Shown: positions 17,236-26,926, counted from the first letter of the stretch. The stretch is DNA of 52,971 nt from Candidatus Aphodousia faecipullorum (GCA_018714205.1 DVNR01000055.1:1-52971); one strand, 5' to 3'. Numbers and translations are program-made. Notes: generated from the letters alone by a model not told the origin.

Positions 17236-20200
17236 TTGACCAAGAAGACCCCCGTCTCCATGTTAACTAATTCAAGCTGTTCAAGCCGAGACAGACTGTT
17301 ACGAAAGCGATTGCGTTTGCGTGCGCGATTTTTCTTTCGTGTGACAGGGTGGGTTCTGTTTTTCGCTTATATGATTCTTGCCGCATCGTTGCTTTTGGTG
17401 CGGCTATGGGTCATGCCAGATATTGAAAAGTTTTTTCCAAAACTCGAAGCCTATCTTGAAGAACAGACCGGCACTGACATTTCGGTCGCCTCCATTAAGG
17501 CAGATTGGGATTTTTTGCGCCCTCGCATCACCTTAAACAAAGTCACTTTCGCGCAACCCGGTCAGCGCGCGTCGCTGACATTGCCTCAAGTTCAAGCGAC
17601 GTTCTCTTATCTATCTTTCTTTGAACTTAAACCGATCCTTGCGCGACTCATCATCGTCAACCCGGATCTACACATTGAAAGGCAGCAAGAACACGTTTTC
17701 AATATTGCCGGTTTTACAGTTCGCACCGAAAAAGAAAACGACTCCTCGTCATCAGGCGATCATACTCAAACCGTCATCGACTGGCTCCTGGAGCAAGACC
17801 ACTTGGAAATCGTCAAGGGTCGCTTTAGTTACGTGGATTTCACAGACCCTCACCATCGTCCCGTGCGCTTGCGGGACACTCACTTCATGCTACACCGCTA
17901 CATTACCGCTTGGTCTTTAGGGCTGCAGTCTTATGTTGTACGGGAAAGTGAAACACCTTTGGATATCCGTGCAAACTTTAAAGAAAAATGGTTCGGTTCT
18001 GACAATCGACTCGAAAAACTATACGGCACAATTTACGCTTCAGTCCCTTATTTAAATTTCGGCACTATCGCCAGTCGCATAAATTTGGATCACATCATTG
18101 ACACTGGCCGTGGAGCCGTGAATCTCTGGCTTGACTTTGATCGGCTACGCCCGGAACGGCTGACTGCGGATATTGCGCTCCATGATGTGAGTGTTCGCGC
18201 TAATAATCGAAGTGATCAGAACTTCCGTTTTGATTCGCTTCAAGGTCGCCTAATTCAAACCCTCAATGACGAAGGGCGATTCACTCTCGAAACCCAGGAT
18301 CTCATCATTAAACCGATCCATCGATCAGCCTATTATTTGGGCGACACGCAAATTGAAGGGACCCTGCGGGACGGCACCGCATACGATGGAAAGATGAAAA
18401 TCGAGTTCTTTGACCTGCGCTCGCTCACAACCATCGGTCTGCAGTTACCAATTCCGGAGGAAATTCTCAGCCACATTCGAGCCATGCAACCCGAAGGCTT
18501 AATCGAGAATTTTGAAGGCAGTTGGACCGGTCCCATTAACAACCCAACGCACTTTGAAGTCGCTTCTCGCTTTAAGGGACTGACGCTTAAAGATCACGAA
18601 AATAAGAACCCGCAAAAGCCCGGCTTTTTCGGTTTCAAGAACCTGACCGGTGAATTCACCGCCAATAACGACGGTGGAACGTTGACCCTGGACTCTCCAA
18701 GCTCCACTCTGAGTTTTCCGGGTGTGTTTTTCGAAAAAAACATTGCCTTGGACACTCTCAAGATGAGGGCATCATGGGAGCTCAAGCCCACACTTCGTTT
18801 CAATGTGGAAGACCTCATCGTCTCCAACGCCGACGCATCAGCTCAGGTGCATGGAGGATGGTACGACACGGGTGGAGCCGGCACCTTGGAAGTGCGAGGT
18901 GACTTGCATTACCTACGAGCTTCGGCAGCCCATCGCTTCATCCCGATTGTAGCCGGCGGCAAGGCAACGAACGACTGGCTGAAAGCGGCGTTGCGCGGTG
19001 GCATTGCCAAAAACGGCACAGTCAATATTTACGGACCTTTGGATCAATTCCCCTTTGAACATCCGAATAACAGTGACTTCATCTTTCACATATCGGGTGA
19101 TGCTGAAAATGTTTTAATGGATTATGTTCCGAGTTATCAGCATGCCAAAGAGGGCGATTGGATCCCCGGTGAATGGCCACGTATCGAGAAAATCAATGGA
19201 AGGCTGATTTTCGAGGGCAATGGAATGCGTGTGGAAAATGCCACCGCGGAAAGCCAAGGCGTTCCCATTCACAATGTCACAGCAAGCATTCCCAGCTTCA
19301 CTGCAAAGGGTGTTCCGCTTTTAATTCACGGAGTAGCGGAAGGCTCGCTTGCCAACATGGCCTCATTCGTTAATGAAAGTCCCGTCTCAGCAATGCTCAG
19401 TCATGTTTTCAAAGGCGCAGAATTGACCGGGCAAGCTCAACTCGATCTAAAACTAAACATCCCGATCACCAAAGCTCACGATACCGCGGTGCAAGGTGAC
19501 ATTTCCCTTAGTGGCAACCGTGTCGTTTTGACAAATGTCCCTCCGTTGGACAACGCTTCGGGCTCTATTTATTTCACGGAAAAGGGGCTTTGGGCGAATT
19601 CGCTTACGGCGACGGTTTATGGTGAACCTGCCACCGGCTCCATTGATACCAATGACGGAAAAATAGCGATTGAAGTTCATGGGCGGGTCACACCAACAAG
19701 CATTGCCTCCATTGTTGACAACCCATCAACGGACGCTCTGATGAAGCATGTAACAGGTCAAACCCAGGCCGATGTCGCCGTCACAATCGATCACGGTGTT
19801 TCTGTGCAAGTGAGTAGCGATTTAGTTGGGCTGGAAAGCCAAATGCCGGCCCCCTTTAACAAATCAAAAGAAACACCGGTTCCTCTGACATTTAGCTATG
19901 CGCCATGCTCTGACCGACAATGCTCCTCGCGCATGAAGCTGTCCATCGGCAAGATTTTCGGCCTTGGCATTGATTACGCAACCGATAAAAGCGGTCACAC
20001 TCACGCTCATAACGGGGTCATTGCGGTCGGTCAAACCCTGCCGGCGCAGCACAATGGCAGCGGCTTAGCGATTTTTGCCAAGGCGCAAAATTTTAATTAT
20101 GACAATTGGCAGAGCATTCTCTCTGATCTGAATAACGCTTACGAACAAGACTCGGGAAGCGACATAAAATCACTGTCTTTATCCAGGGCGGCCATCGCCA

Positions 20201-21291
20201 TCAATAATTTCAGTTATCACAAACTCAATTTCCGCAATGTCAATATCAACGCGCAAATTGGGCAAGGCAACCAATGGTCCGGGACCATAGCCTCCGACTT
20301 AGCCAAAGGGACTTTTGCTTTCGTTCCAGAAAGACAACAAAGCCACGCCCTTCTGAGAGCCAATTTTGATTATCTGCACGTACCGCAACCCCAAGTCATT
20401 GTTGATGAAGCAATGAAAGTGGCTCCCCAATACACTGAATCACTGCCGTCGATCGAACTAACGATCAAAGATCTACAATACCAACATTACCAATTGGGGC
20501 AATTGCTCCTTCAGGCAACAAACACCGGCCGCGGGACTTCCAATGTGTGGCACCTGAATCAGTTTGAAATCTCAACCGATGAAGCCAAATTGACTGCCTC
20601 GGGTTCTTGGGATGCAGGCAAAAAAGAGCGCTCTCAAACTCATTTGGAAGCGACACTGGATGTCAATGATTTGGGCATACTCCTGCAACGCTTTGACATG
20701 CAACATGCCGTCAATGACGGAGCGGGACAAATCAATGCTCAATTAAATTGGCCCGGAGCTCCTGTTGACTTTGCCACCGAGTCCCTCATGGGAGAAATGT
20801 CCGTATTGATGCGATCGGGACAAATTCTGCAGGTGGAACCTGGCGCTGGACGTCTGCTCTCGCTATTGTCCTTGCAAACGCTTTTACGACGTTTGACTTT
20901 AGATTTTAGGGACGTTGTTGGACAAGGCTTTGTCTTTGACTCCATTTCATCTTCCATCGCGATAGCAGAAGGCATATTGCAAACGAACGACTTCAGGATT
21001 GTGGGCCCTCAAGCCACCGTTCTTTCGGAAGGGCATTTGGATTTGAATACTTTGTCACAAAACTTCAAAATTACGGTACTGCCAGACATCAGTTTAGGTG
21101 GAGCCAGTTTGGCGCTTGCTGTTGCCAATCCAATTTTGGGCGTCGGTAGTTTCCTCGCTCAACTGGCGCTCCAAACCCCGCTGTCACAACTTTTTAGCGT
21201 TGAATATCAGGTAACGGGGACGATTGATAATCCGGTGATCGAGAAAGTCTCAGATAGCGAGAATCGGCAAACGACCGCTTCCCCACAATAA
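17236..21291 (+). CDS. YhdP family AsmA-like envelope protein
   Basis: A 1351-residue inner-membrane-anchored protein with a very long periplasmic part. After a basic N-terminus rich in Arg there is one membrane segment (about residues 36-58), then EKFFPKLEAYLEEQTG, typical of YhdP. The body is beta-rich with a DUF3971-like middle and an AsmA-like C-terminal region ending near NPVIEKVSD. YhdP, TamB and YdbH are thought to carry phospholipids to the outer membrane along a hydrophobic groove. A TTG at 17236 with AGAGG six bases upstream is the best start; the first ATG is 17260. It leads a run of envelope genes and is 17 bases before the amidase. Confidence 0.88.
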   Translation: MTKKTPVSMLTNSSCSSRDRLLRKRLRLRARFFFRVTGWVLFFAYMILAASLLLVRLWVMPDIEKFFPKLEAYLEEQTGTDISVASIKADWDFLRPRITLNKVTFAQPGQRASLTLPQVQATFSYLSFFELKPILARLIIVNPDLHIERQQEHVFNIAGFTVRTEKENDSSSSGDHTQTVIDWLLEQDHLEIVKGRFSYVDFTDPHHRPVRLRDTHFMLHRYITAWSLGLQSYVVRESETPLDIRANFKEKWFGSDNRLEKLYGTIYASVPYLNFGTIASRINLDHIIDTGRGAVNLWLDFDRLRPERLTADIALHDVSVRANNRSDQNFRFDSLQGRLIQTLNDEGRFTLETQDLIIKPIHRSAYYLGDTQIEGTLRDGTAYDGKMKIEFFDLRSLTTIGLQLPIPEEILSHIRAMQPEGLIENFEGSWTGPINNPTHFEVASRFKGLTLKDHENKNPQKPGFFGFKNLTGEFTANNDGGTLTLDSPSSTLSFPGVFFEKNIALDTLKMRASWELKPTLRFNVEDLIVSNADASAQVHGGWYDTGGAGTLEVRGDLHYLRASAAHRFIPIVAGGKATNDWLKAALRGGIAKNGTVNIYGPLDQFPFEHPNNSDFIFHISGDAENVLMDYVPSYQHAKEGDWIPGEWPRIEKINGRLIFEGNGMRVENATAESQGVPIHNVTASIPSFTAKGVPLLIHGVAEGSLANMASFVNESPVSAMLSHVFKGAELTGQAQLDLKLNIPITKAHDTAVQGDISLSGNRVVLTNVPPLDNASGSIYFTEKGLWANSLTATVYGEPATGSIDTNDGKIAIEVHGRVTPTSIASIVDNPSTDALMKHVTGQTQADVAVTIDHGVSVQVSSDLVGLESQMPAPFNKSKETPVPLTFSYAPCSDRQCSSRMKLSIGKIFGLGIDYATDKSGHTHAHNGVIAVGQTLPAQHNGSGLAIFAKAQNFNYDNWQSILSDLNNAYEQDSGSDIKSLSLSRAAIAINNFSYHKLNFRNVNINAQIGQGNQWSGTIASDLAKGTFAFVPERQQSHALLRANFDYLHVPQPQVIVDEAMKVAPQYTESLPSIELTIKDLQYQHYQLGQLLLQATNTGRGTSNVWHLNQFEISTDEAKLTASGSWDAGKKERSQTHLEATLDVNDLGILLQRFDMQHAVNDGAGQINAQLNWPGAPVDFATESLMGEMSVLMRSGQILQVEPGAGRLLSLLSLQTLLRRLTLDFRDVVGQGFVFDSISSSIAIAEGILQTNDFRIVGPQATVLSEGHLDLNTLSQNFKITVLPDISLGGASLALAVANPILGVGSFLAQLALQTPLSQLFSVEYQVTGTIDNPVIEKVSDSENRQTTASPQ

Positions 21292-21308
21292 CGGAAAGGA
21301 TAATCACC

Positions 21309-22118
21309 ATGCGAATTGCAGCCTGTCAAATGGTTTCGGGCACAGACATTGAGGCAAATCTTCAAACAGCCCAAACTTTAATCCGCTCTGCCCAACAAAG
21401 CGGAGCTGAGCTTGTTGTCTTACCGGAATATTTCGCTTATCTTCCAAAATGGGACAAGGAGAATTTAACGGTTGCAGAAACCTTTGGCGATGGTCCAATA
21501 CAGAATGCAATGAGTGAAGTTGCCAGACAAGGTCAAATCTGGTTGGTCGCTGGCTCCATCGTGCTCAAGGCCGATGACGACAGTCACTTTATTGACGCAA
21601 GCCTCGTTTATAACCCAAATGGTGAAGTTGAGGCTCGCTATGACAAAATTCATCTTTTCCAGTTTGATCGGGGCAATGAACACTATCATGAAGATGAATT
21701 TACACAAGCGGGTAAAACACTCACGACATTGCCAATTGAGTCTTGGGAAGGTGCTTGGCGCATTGGACTTGCTGTATGTTACGACTTGCGCTTCCCGGAG
21801 CTTTTCCGTGGTCTTGACAGTCCCGATATTATTACTCTGCCCGCCTCTTTCACGACCACAACCGGCAAGGCGCACTGGGAAACACTCATTAAAGCTCGCG
21901 CTATCGAAAATCAATGTTATGTCATTGCTTGCGCGCAAGGTGGAGACCATGAAAGCGGGCGTCAGACTTGGGGGCACAGCCTCGTTGTAGATCCATGGGG
22001 AATGACTGTCGCAGAATTAACCCGAGGTGAGGGAGTCTTGCTGGCCGATATCACAAAACAGCGTCTTAATGAGGTCCGCACTTTGCTACCCGCTCTCAAA
22101 GGAAAAGTCATCAAATAA
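21309..22118 (+). CDS. Nitrilase-superfamily carbon-nitrogen hydrolase
   Basis: A 269-residue cytoplasmic amidase of the nitrilase fold. The catalytic triad is visible: Glu40 in VVLPEYF, Lys113 in YDKIHLFQFD, and Cys157 in GLAVCYDLRFPELF. The sequence around these residues resembles the NIT1/NIT2 group (deaminated glutathione amidase or omega-amidase), which repairs or recycles amide by-products. I infer that group and cannot fix the substrate. It follows the YhdP gene by 17 bases with a GGAAAGG-type ribosome site, an arrangement I believe is common in betaproteobacteria. No membrane or export signals are seen. Confidence 0.88.
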   Translation: MRIAACQMVSGTDIEANLQTAQTLIRSAQQSGAELVVLPEYFAYLPKWDKENLTVAETFGDGPIQNAMSEVARQGQIWLVAGSIVLKADDDSHFIDASLVYNPNGEVEARYDKIHLFQFDRGNEHYHEDEFTQAGKTLTTLPIESWEGAWRIGLAVCYDLRFPELFRGLDSPDIITLPASFTTTTGKAHWETLIKARAIENQCYVIACAQGGDHESGRQTWGHSLVVDPWGMTVAELTRGEGVLLADITKQRLNEVRTLLPALKGKVIK

Positions 22119-22221
22119 AGCGATTTACCCACTTTTAGATTATTATTTTCACCAAAGACTGTACGTTTTAAAAAATTGAACGCCGATATCGCGACGTTTT
22201 AACTATTACGAGGGTTTACTT

Positions 22222-22830
22222 TTGTTTAAGCTCATGACCCCAATTGTGTGGCTCACGCGCCTTCTGGTCGGTGCCTACCCGCAATGGAAAGGCTGTTCGC
22301 CATCAGACCACCAGCGCATTTACTTCGCCAACCACACAAGCCATCTTGATACCATCGTTCTCTGGTCTTCGCTTCCGAAGGAAATGCGTGGTCATACCCG
22401 TCCGGTTGCCGCCAGAGACTATTGGGGCGAAACCGCCAATTCCATCCGTAAACGCATTGCAAAAGAACTCAACGTTGTGCTCGTGGATCGCCGCAGAACC
22501 GAGCATTCTGACCCAATGGAACCGTTGCGAGAATGCTTGAGGGAAGGTTCTTCGATGATCATTTTCCCAGAAGGAACAAGGCGTCCCCAACCGTTGCCAA
22601 GTCAATTTAAAAGCGGCATTTGGCGTCTGGCCCGAGAGTTTCCGGATGTAGAACTCATCCCGGTTTATATCGAAAACCTTCATCGGTCAATGCCGAAAGG
22701 TTCTTTTATTCCGGTTCCGACGATTTGCTCGGTGCGCTTTGGCGCGCCATTGCCTTTCACCCCGGAAGATCCCAAGGAAGAGTTTCTCGAACGGGCCCGT
22801 GAAGCGGTTATTCACCTTTCGGAGCAATAA
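22222..22830 (+). CDS. PlsC-like lysophospholipid acyltransferase
   Basis: Probably acylates lysophosphatidate or a related lysolipid at the inner membrane. The HX4D catalytic motif is NHTSHLD at 37-43 and the second motif FPEGTRR is at 115-121. At 202 residues it is short for PlsC (about 240) and lacks a long N-terminal membrane segment, having only a hydrophobic start (about 5-18). The TTG at 22222 has GAGGG seven bases upstream, which supports it over the ATG at 22234. The next gene starts two bases after the stop and encodes a CdsA-like protein, so the pair may act in sequence to make and activate phosphatidate, or a specialised lipid. Confidence 0.87.
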   Translation: MFKLMTPIVWLTRLLVGAYPQWKGCSPSDHQRIYFANHTSHLDTIVLWSSLPKEMRGHTRPVAARDYWGETANSIRKRIAKELNVVLVDRRRTEHSDPMEPLRECLREGSSMIIFPEGTRRPQPLPSQFKSGIWRLAREFPDVELIPVYIENLHRSMPKGSFIPVPTICSVRFGAPLPFTPEDPKEEFLERAREAVIHLSEQ

Positions 22831-22832
22831 AA

Positions 22833-23789
22833 ATGCGTTTAGGTCTTACCCTGCAGGAAACGTATTTACTGATTTTGGCCGTCTTGTTGCTGTTAGCGAC
22901 GTTCGGAACGGCATATGGTCAATGGGCTTTGCGTCGTGCCACATCAACCGAGCAGATTGATCGCATTCGAGCGGTGAACTCGCGCGTAAAAACCGGTTGG
23001 TGGCTTATTTTAATTTTCACCATCGCCTTCTGGGCTGGGCAGACAGTATTACTGGTTATTTTTGCCATCATCTCGTTTTTTACTTTCCGAGAATTTGTCG
23101 CTCTAACACCAACGAAACCTAGCGACCACTGGGCACTCGTCATTTCGTTTTATGTCATTATTCCGGTGCAGTATTTATTAATTGGTTTTGACAAAAACTC
23201 ACTTTTCACGCTGTTTATCCCAGTCTATCTTTTCTTGTTGCTCCCCATTTTGATGTCTGTGAGAAAAGATAATGACTTATTTTTAGATCGAGTTGCTAAA
23301 GTTCAATGGGGTTTAATGTTAAGTGTTTACTGCGTCAGCCACGCCCCGGCCCTGATGAATTTCGACATTCAACGATTTGGCTCCAGTCCTTCACTCTTAT
23401 TGCTATTTTTCCTCTTGATTGTTTTTTTGGGTGACTTGTTTGTCGTCATAGCGAGTTCCTACTTTGGCGGCAAACCTTTAAGGGACAATCCCCATAAAAC
23501 GGTTAAGGGGCTATTGGTCGGTGGGCTACTTGCGATGCTTGCCGGTTATGCGCTGTACTGGATGACGCCTTTCCGCTCTTGGCAAGCCCTTGTGATGTCT
23601 TTTGCCATCGTTGTTTCCGGTCTTATGGGCGATATCGTCATTTCTTCCGTCAAGCGCTCTTTAGGCAGCCGCTTTATGGATGGTGACCGCTATATAGGAC
23701 GGGGGACGTTGGAACGTTTGGCTCCGTTGATGTTTGCTGCTCCAGTTTACTATCACATTACGCAGGCCTACTTCCGAGCCATGTGGTAA
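22833..23789 (+). CDS. CdsA-like phosphatidate cytidylyltransferase homologue, variant signature
   Basis: A 318-residue integral membrane protein with about eight hydrophobic helices. Its C-terminal region (from residue 271) carries the opening of the CdsA signature, SSVKRSLGSRF, but the downstream consensus (KD then a P-x-HGG-x-x-DR-x-D block) is replaced by DGDRYIGRGTLERLAP. It therefore resembles CdsA-like side families found next to acyltransferases rather than the housekeeping enzyme, and CDP-diacylglycerol synthesis is not certain. GGAG upstream supports the ATG. The stop of the PlsC-like gene lies two bases before the start, so they are coupled. A strong terminator follows. Confidence 0.8.
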   Translation: MRLGLTLQETYLLILAVLLLLATFGTAYGQWALRRATSTEQIDRIRAVNSRVKTGWWLILIFTIAFWAGQTVLLVIFAIISFFTFREFVALTPTKPSDHWALVISFYVIIPVQYLLIGFDKNSLFTLFIPVYLFLLLPILMSVRKDNDLFLDRVAKVQWGLMLSVYCVSHAPALMNFDIQRFGSSPSLLLLFFLLIVFLGDLFVVIASSYFGGKPLRDNPHKTVKGLLVGGLLAMLAGYALYWMTPFRSWQALVMSFAIVVSGLMGDIVISSVKRSLGSRFMDGDRYIGRGTLERLAPLMFAAPVYYHITQAYFRAMW

Positions 23790-23821
23790 ACGAGCCTCCA
23801 CCCAATCAGAACACAAACAAA

Positions 23822-23859
23822 GTGGTCCTCACTTCTGAAACACAGAAATGAGGACCACA
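23822..23859. terminator. Long bidirectional terminator
   Basis: A 10-bp perfect stem GTGGTCCTCA / TGAGGACCAC continues past one mismatch into TTCTG / CAGAA around an AAACA loop. It separates the convergent CdsA-like and MarR genes. Confidence 0.75.
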
Positions 23860-23873
23860 TCCATTTTAAAAGT

Positions 23874-24407
23874 TTAGCGAAGGCTGTTTTGATTGAGTTC
23901 CTGCTGTTGAAGCAAAATCAAATGCTTCAATAAAGAGGCCAATTCTTTCTGCTCGTCTTGGCTTAAACCCGCCACGAGCTGGCGCTCCACTTCGACATGT
24001 GAAGTGACCGCCTCAAGCGTTAGGGCTTTGCCTTTTTCCGTTGCCTTCAGAATCACGCCTCGGCGGTCTGACGGATCGGGCAGCCTTTCCAAGAGCCCCT
24101 TTTCCTCGAGCTTGCGAATACGATTAGATAACCCGCCCGAAGTAATGAGAATCTTCGTCTGAAGGATCTTCGGCGTGATGTCCTCATTAGGATTGCGCGT
24201 CAAAACGGCGAGTACTTCAAATTCGCCCCTTGTCAGGTCATAACGAGCAAGATTGACAGCCACTCGACGTTCAATGTAGTAACTCATCCGCACCAGACGC
24301 GCAACGACCGAGATCGGCTCAGTCGGCAAGGCGGGAACTTGCGCTTTCCATTCCTCTTCAAGAGAGTCAACGAAGTCCCGCAATTTTTGGTTAGCTGCCT
24401 CGGTCAC
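23874..24407 (-). CDS. MarR family transcriptional regulator
   Basis: A 177-residue winged-helix regulator. The N-terminal helix pair leads to RYDLTRGEFEVLAVLTRNP near 78-96, the recognition region ILITSGGLSNRIRKLEEKGL near 106-125, and the wing RLPDPSDRRGVILKATEKG near 128-146, all typical of MarR proteins that bind small aromatic or acidic ligands. It starts with GTG, two bases after the stop of the upstream amidohydrolase, so the two are one operon. The likely target is the region between the amidohydrolase and the divergent EamA gene, where there is a perfect palindrome at 25822-25837. Autoregulation together with control of both M20 genes is inferred. Confidence 0.92.
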   Translation of the reverse strand: MTEAANQKLRDFVDSLEEEWKAQVPALPTEPISVVARLVRMSYYIERRVAVNLARYDLTRGEFEVLAVLTRNPNEDITPKILQTKILITSGGLSNRIRKLEEKGLLERLPDPSDRRGVILKATEKGKALTLEAVTSHVEVERQLVAGLSQDEQKELASLLKHLILLQQQELNQNSLR

Positions 24408-24409
24408 GA

Positions 24410-25693
24410 TTACGCCCCGGTATGTTTGATCACAAGCGCGCGGTAAATGTCAAACATTTCTGCCAGACGCTTTTCTTCAAAGTCAAACTTCGCCTGATGG
24501 TGACCGGCTTTCAAATCAGAACCAACAACAAGATAGCCACCCTGACCGCCTGTCTTTTGAACGCGCTTAATCAACACTGTGGCATCGTCGCTACCGTTAA
24601 AGTTCATCGTCGGGCTCACCTTCGTGCAATAACGAGCCGTTTTAGCAGCTTCCTCGATATTCTTTTGCACTTCCAAATCAGGCACAAAGTCAATGGCTTC
24701 ACCCATAATTTCGTGCTCACAAGTGCAACCATACATCGCTGCGGCGCCTTCGGCGCGTGTCACTGCTTCGTTAAACATGCAAGTATTGATCGCTTCGGTT
24801 TCACCGCGCACCTCAACTTGCATTTCTGCCGTTGAAGCAATCACATTACGACCCTCGCCGGCGCGCAAGTAACCCACGTTGACACGTGTCATCCCTAAGC
24901 CGTGACGAGGCAATGCCATCAATGCCAAAGAGGCAGTGGAACCAGCCATCAACGCATTACGACCTACTTCCGGCTGCATACCTGCATGTGAAGCAGTGCC
25001 TTTGAAGCGGAAGTCGACTTTGGTCGTGCAAAGGAATTTTTCAGGAGCGGAAACCACTTCATCACCCGGAATATCGCAACCCAAATGACCGCAATACAGG
25101 TAATCCAAGTCATCCAAAATGCCGCTTTCAGCCAAAGGACGCGCACCGCGAACGCCTTCTTCGGCCGGTTGGAAAATAAGTTTGACCGTCCCACACAATT
25201 GATCGCGATTGGCGTTTAACCAAGTGGCAAGGCCCATCATGACCGCTTGGTGACCATCGTGACCGCAGGCATGCATATAACCCGGATGCTGAGAAGCGAA
25301 GCCTTCTTTATTGGGGATGTGTTCCGGATCGTCAGTTTCCGTCACCGGCACACAGTCCAATTCACAGCGGAAACCCACCTTCGGACCAGGACGGCCCGTT
25401 TCTAAAATGCCGACAACGCCCGTCACTCCGTCCAAGCGAGCCAAAATCGCTTCACTCACTCCCCGTTCGCGAGCAAACTTCAAACCTTCTTCAATCTGAG
25501 ACTTCTTTGCCCCGCGAATGAACTTCTCATTGATCACTTCACGACCACAAAGCACTTTGAAATTTTCTTTTTCCAAGTGCTCAATGACGCGAGCTGCTGA
25601 GACAAACTCCGCCCAGCCCGGTTCAGGCCAAGCGTGGATTTGACGGCGAGTTTGAATAAGCCATTGATCGGTTACCGGTTCAAGATATGCCAT
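24410..25693 (-). CDS. M20 family amidohydrolase, AbgA/hippurate hydrolase-like
   Basis: A cytoplasmic di-metal amidase of 427 residues that probably cleaves an N-acyl or aminobenzoyl amino acid, or a dipeptide-like amide. Metal-binding motifs are ELDCVPV (111-117), HACGHDGH (141-148), and PAEEG (176-180). The dimerisation/lid domain contains GTASHAGMQPEVGRNAL, and GHHQAKFDF near the C-terminus supplies the last ligand. An insert of about 40 residues near 50-90 is shared with the AbgA-type subgroup and with the paralogue at 26927-28210. The gene heads an operon with marR and is divergent from eamA. There is no AbgB or AbgT nearby. Confidence 0.9.
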   Translation of the reverse strand: MAYLEPVTDQWLIQTRRQIHAWPEPGWAEFVSAARVIEHLEKENFKVLCGREVINEKFIRGAKKSQIEEGLKFARERGVSEAILARLDGVTGVVGILETGRPGPKVGFRCELDCVPVTETDDPEHIPNKEGFASQHPGYMHACGHDGHQAVMMGLATWLNANRDQLCGTVKLIFQPAEEGVRGARPLAESGILDDLDYLYCGHLGCDIPGDEVVSAPEKFLCTTKVDFRFKGTASHAGMQPEVGRNALMAGSTASLALMALPRHGLGMTRVNVGYLRAGEGRNVIASTAEMQVEVRGETEAINTCMFNEAVTRAEGAAAMYGCTCEHEIMGEAIDFVPDLEVQKNIEEAAKTARYCTKVSPTMNFNGSDDATVLIKRVQKTGGQGGYLVVGSDLKAGHHQAKFDFEEKRLAEMFDIYRALVIKHTGA

Positions 25694-25821
25694 GGTTGCA
25701 CCTCATTAAAAATGAATGTTCTAAATATACTACACAGACCAAGAAAACTACTCGGTTAGTTATAGATATTTTCAGACAATTGAAGAATTTTCAAGCATTA
25801 TTTTGTATCTTCACAAAAAGA

Positions 25822-25837
25822 ATCTTCACATGAAGAT
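25822..25837. promoter_or_regulatory. Probable MarR operator
   Basis: A perfect inverted repeat, ATCTTCA-CA-TGAAGAT. A related half site, ATCTTCACA, recurs 15 bases upstream at 25807-25815, and TGAAGA occurs again at 25781-25786. The palindrome abuts or overlaps the -35 region of the eamA promoter, as expected for a repressor site. Confidence 0.65.
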
Positions 25838-25845
25838 ATTTGAGC

Positions 25846-25851
25846 TATAAT
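25846..25851 (+). promoter_or_regulatory. -10 element of the eamA promoter
   Basis: A consensus TATAAT. The -35 region (TCTTCA at a 17-base spacing, or TTCACA at 15) lies within the palindrome. The distance to the eamA ATG is 28 bases, with AAGGA between. Confidence 0.6.
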
Positions 25852-25879
25852 GATCGAACTTTTCTAAGGATTTAAGATC

Positions 25880-26812
25880 ATGCGTTCATCTTTTGGTTTT
25901 TTAGGTATTGCTCTAGCAGCTAGCGCCGCCATCTTGTGGGGAAGCGCAGGAACGGCGCAAAGTTTTATTGAGGGCGAGTTAAGCCCGTATTGGGTTGGCG
26001 CTTTACGACTATTTTTTGCCGTTTGTTTTTTCTGGCCTTTGCTATGCTTAAACCACAAAAAATCGACAGCTGCAAGCGCTTCGAGCATCGCGGTTCCCTA
26101 CCCCGTGCTAGTTCTCATGGCCGGGTTAGCCATGGCCTTTTTCAACCTTGGATTTTTCAATTCCGTCAAAATTGCAGGGATTGCCCTAGGCTCTTGCACT
26201 ATTATTGGTTCCGCTCCAGTCTGGGCTGGCGTTATTGAAACCATTGTTTATAAGAAGCGACCGAATCGAATGTGGTTAATTGGCATCGTCATTGCTGTCG
26301 CTGGCGGTGTTTTGATGGCTGTTGCTCAAGCGCAAAGCGTGACCGTGAATCCTTTTGGATTGCTTTTATGCGTTATCACGGGTTTCTGCTACGCTTCCTA
26401 TTCCCTATTAGCTAAAGAACTCGTGAAAATCACAACTCCATTACGAGCAACAACGCACACCTTCAGCGTGGCCGTATTGGTTGCCGCTCCGGCTGCTTTC
26501 ATCGCTTCCGGAATGCCTTCTGTCGACCTGCATGATGCGCTTATTGTGCTTTACCTCGGCGTTGTCGTCACCGGCGTTGCCTATCTTCTTTACGGGACAG
26601 CTTTAAAGACAACGAGCGTTTCAACCTGTGTGGCCTTAGGCTTATTGGAGCCGGTCACTGCCTTCATTTTGGCCATCGTCGTGGTGGGCGAAGCAGTCAA
26701 TGCAGGCGCTTGTCTCGGACTCGTTGCCATCTTGGGCGGTCTCTACTTTGTGCTGCGTTCCGAACAAGCTCCGGTTGGAGCAAAGGTCAAAACCGTAGCA
26801 CAAAATGCATGA
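25880..26812 (+). CDS. EamA/DMT family transporter
   Basis: An inner-membrane protein of 310 residues with ten hydrophobic helices in two EamA repeats. Typical features are AASAAILWGSAGTAQSF in the first helix, the FFNLGFFNSVKIAG segment at the end of the first half, and YLLYGTALKTTSVSTCVALG with LLEPVTAFILAIVVVGE in the second half. DMT proteins often export amino acids or metabolites. Flanked by two amidohydrolases and under the apparent control of MarR, it may move their substrate or product. AAGGA precedes the ATG. The substrate cannot be read from the sequence. Confidence 0.9.
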   Translation: MRSSFGFLGIALAASAAILWGSAGTAQSFIEGELSPYWVGALRLFFAVCFFWPLLCLNHKKSTAASASSIAVPYPVLVLMAGLAMAFFNLGFFNSVKIAGIALGSCTIIGSAPVWAGVIETIVYKKRPNRMWLIGIVIAVAGGVLMAVAQAQSVTVNPFGLLLCVITGFCYASYSLLAKELVKITTPLRATTHTFSVAVLVAAPAAFIASGMPSVDLHDALIVLYLGVVVTGVAYLLYGTALKTTSVSTCVALGLLEPVTAFILAIVVVGEAVNAGACLGLVAILGGLYFVLRSEQAPVGAKVKTVAQNA

Positions 26813-26926
26813 CTTTTGACTTAAGGACAAAGAATTCAGTTAACTTATTAGTCCAAGACCTCAAGCGCGTGGCTAAAATCGAGTCGTTTGTAAAAAACAG
26901 GTTCTTCTAGGAAAGGAGTTAAGACC

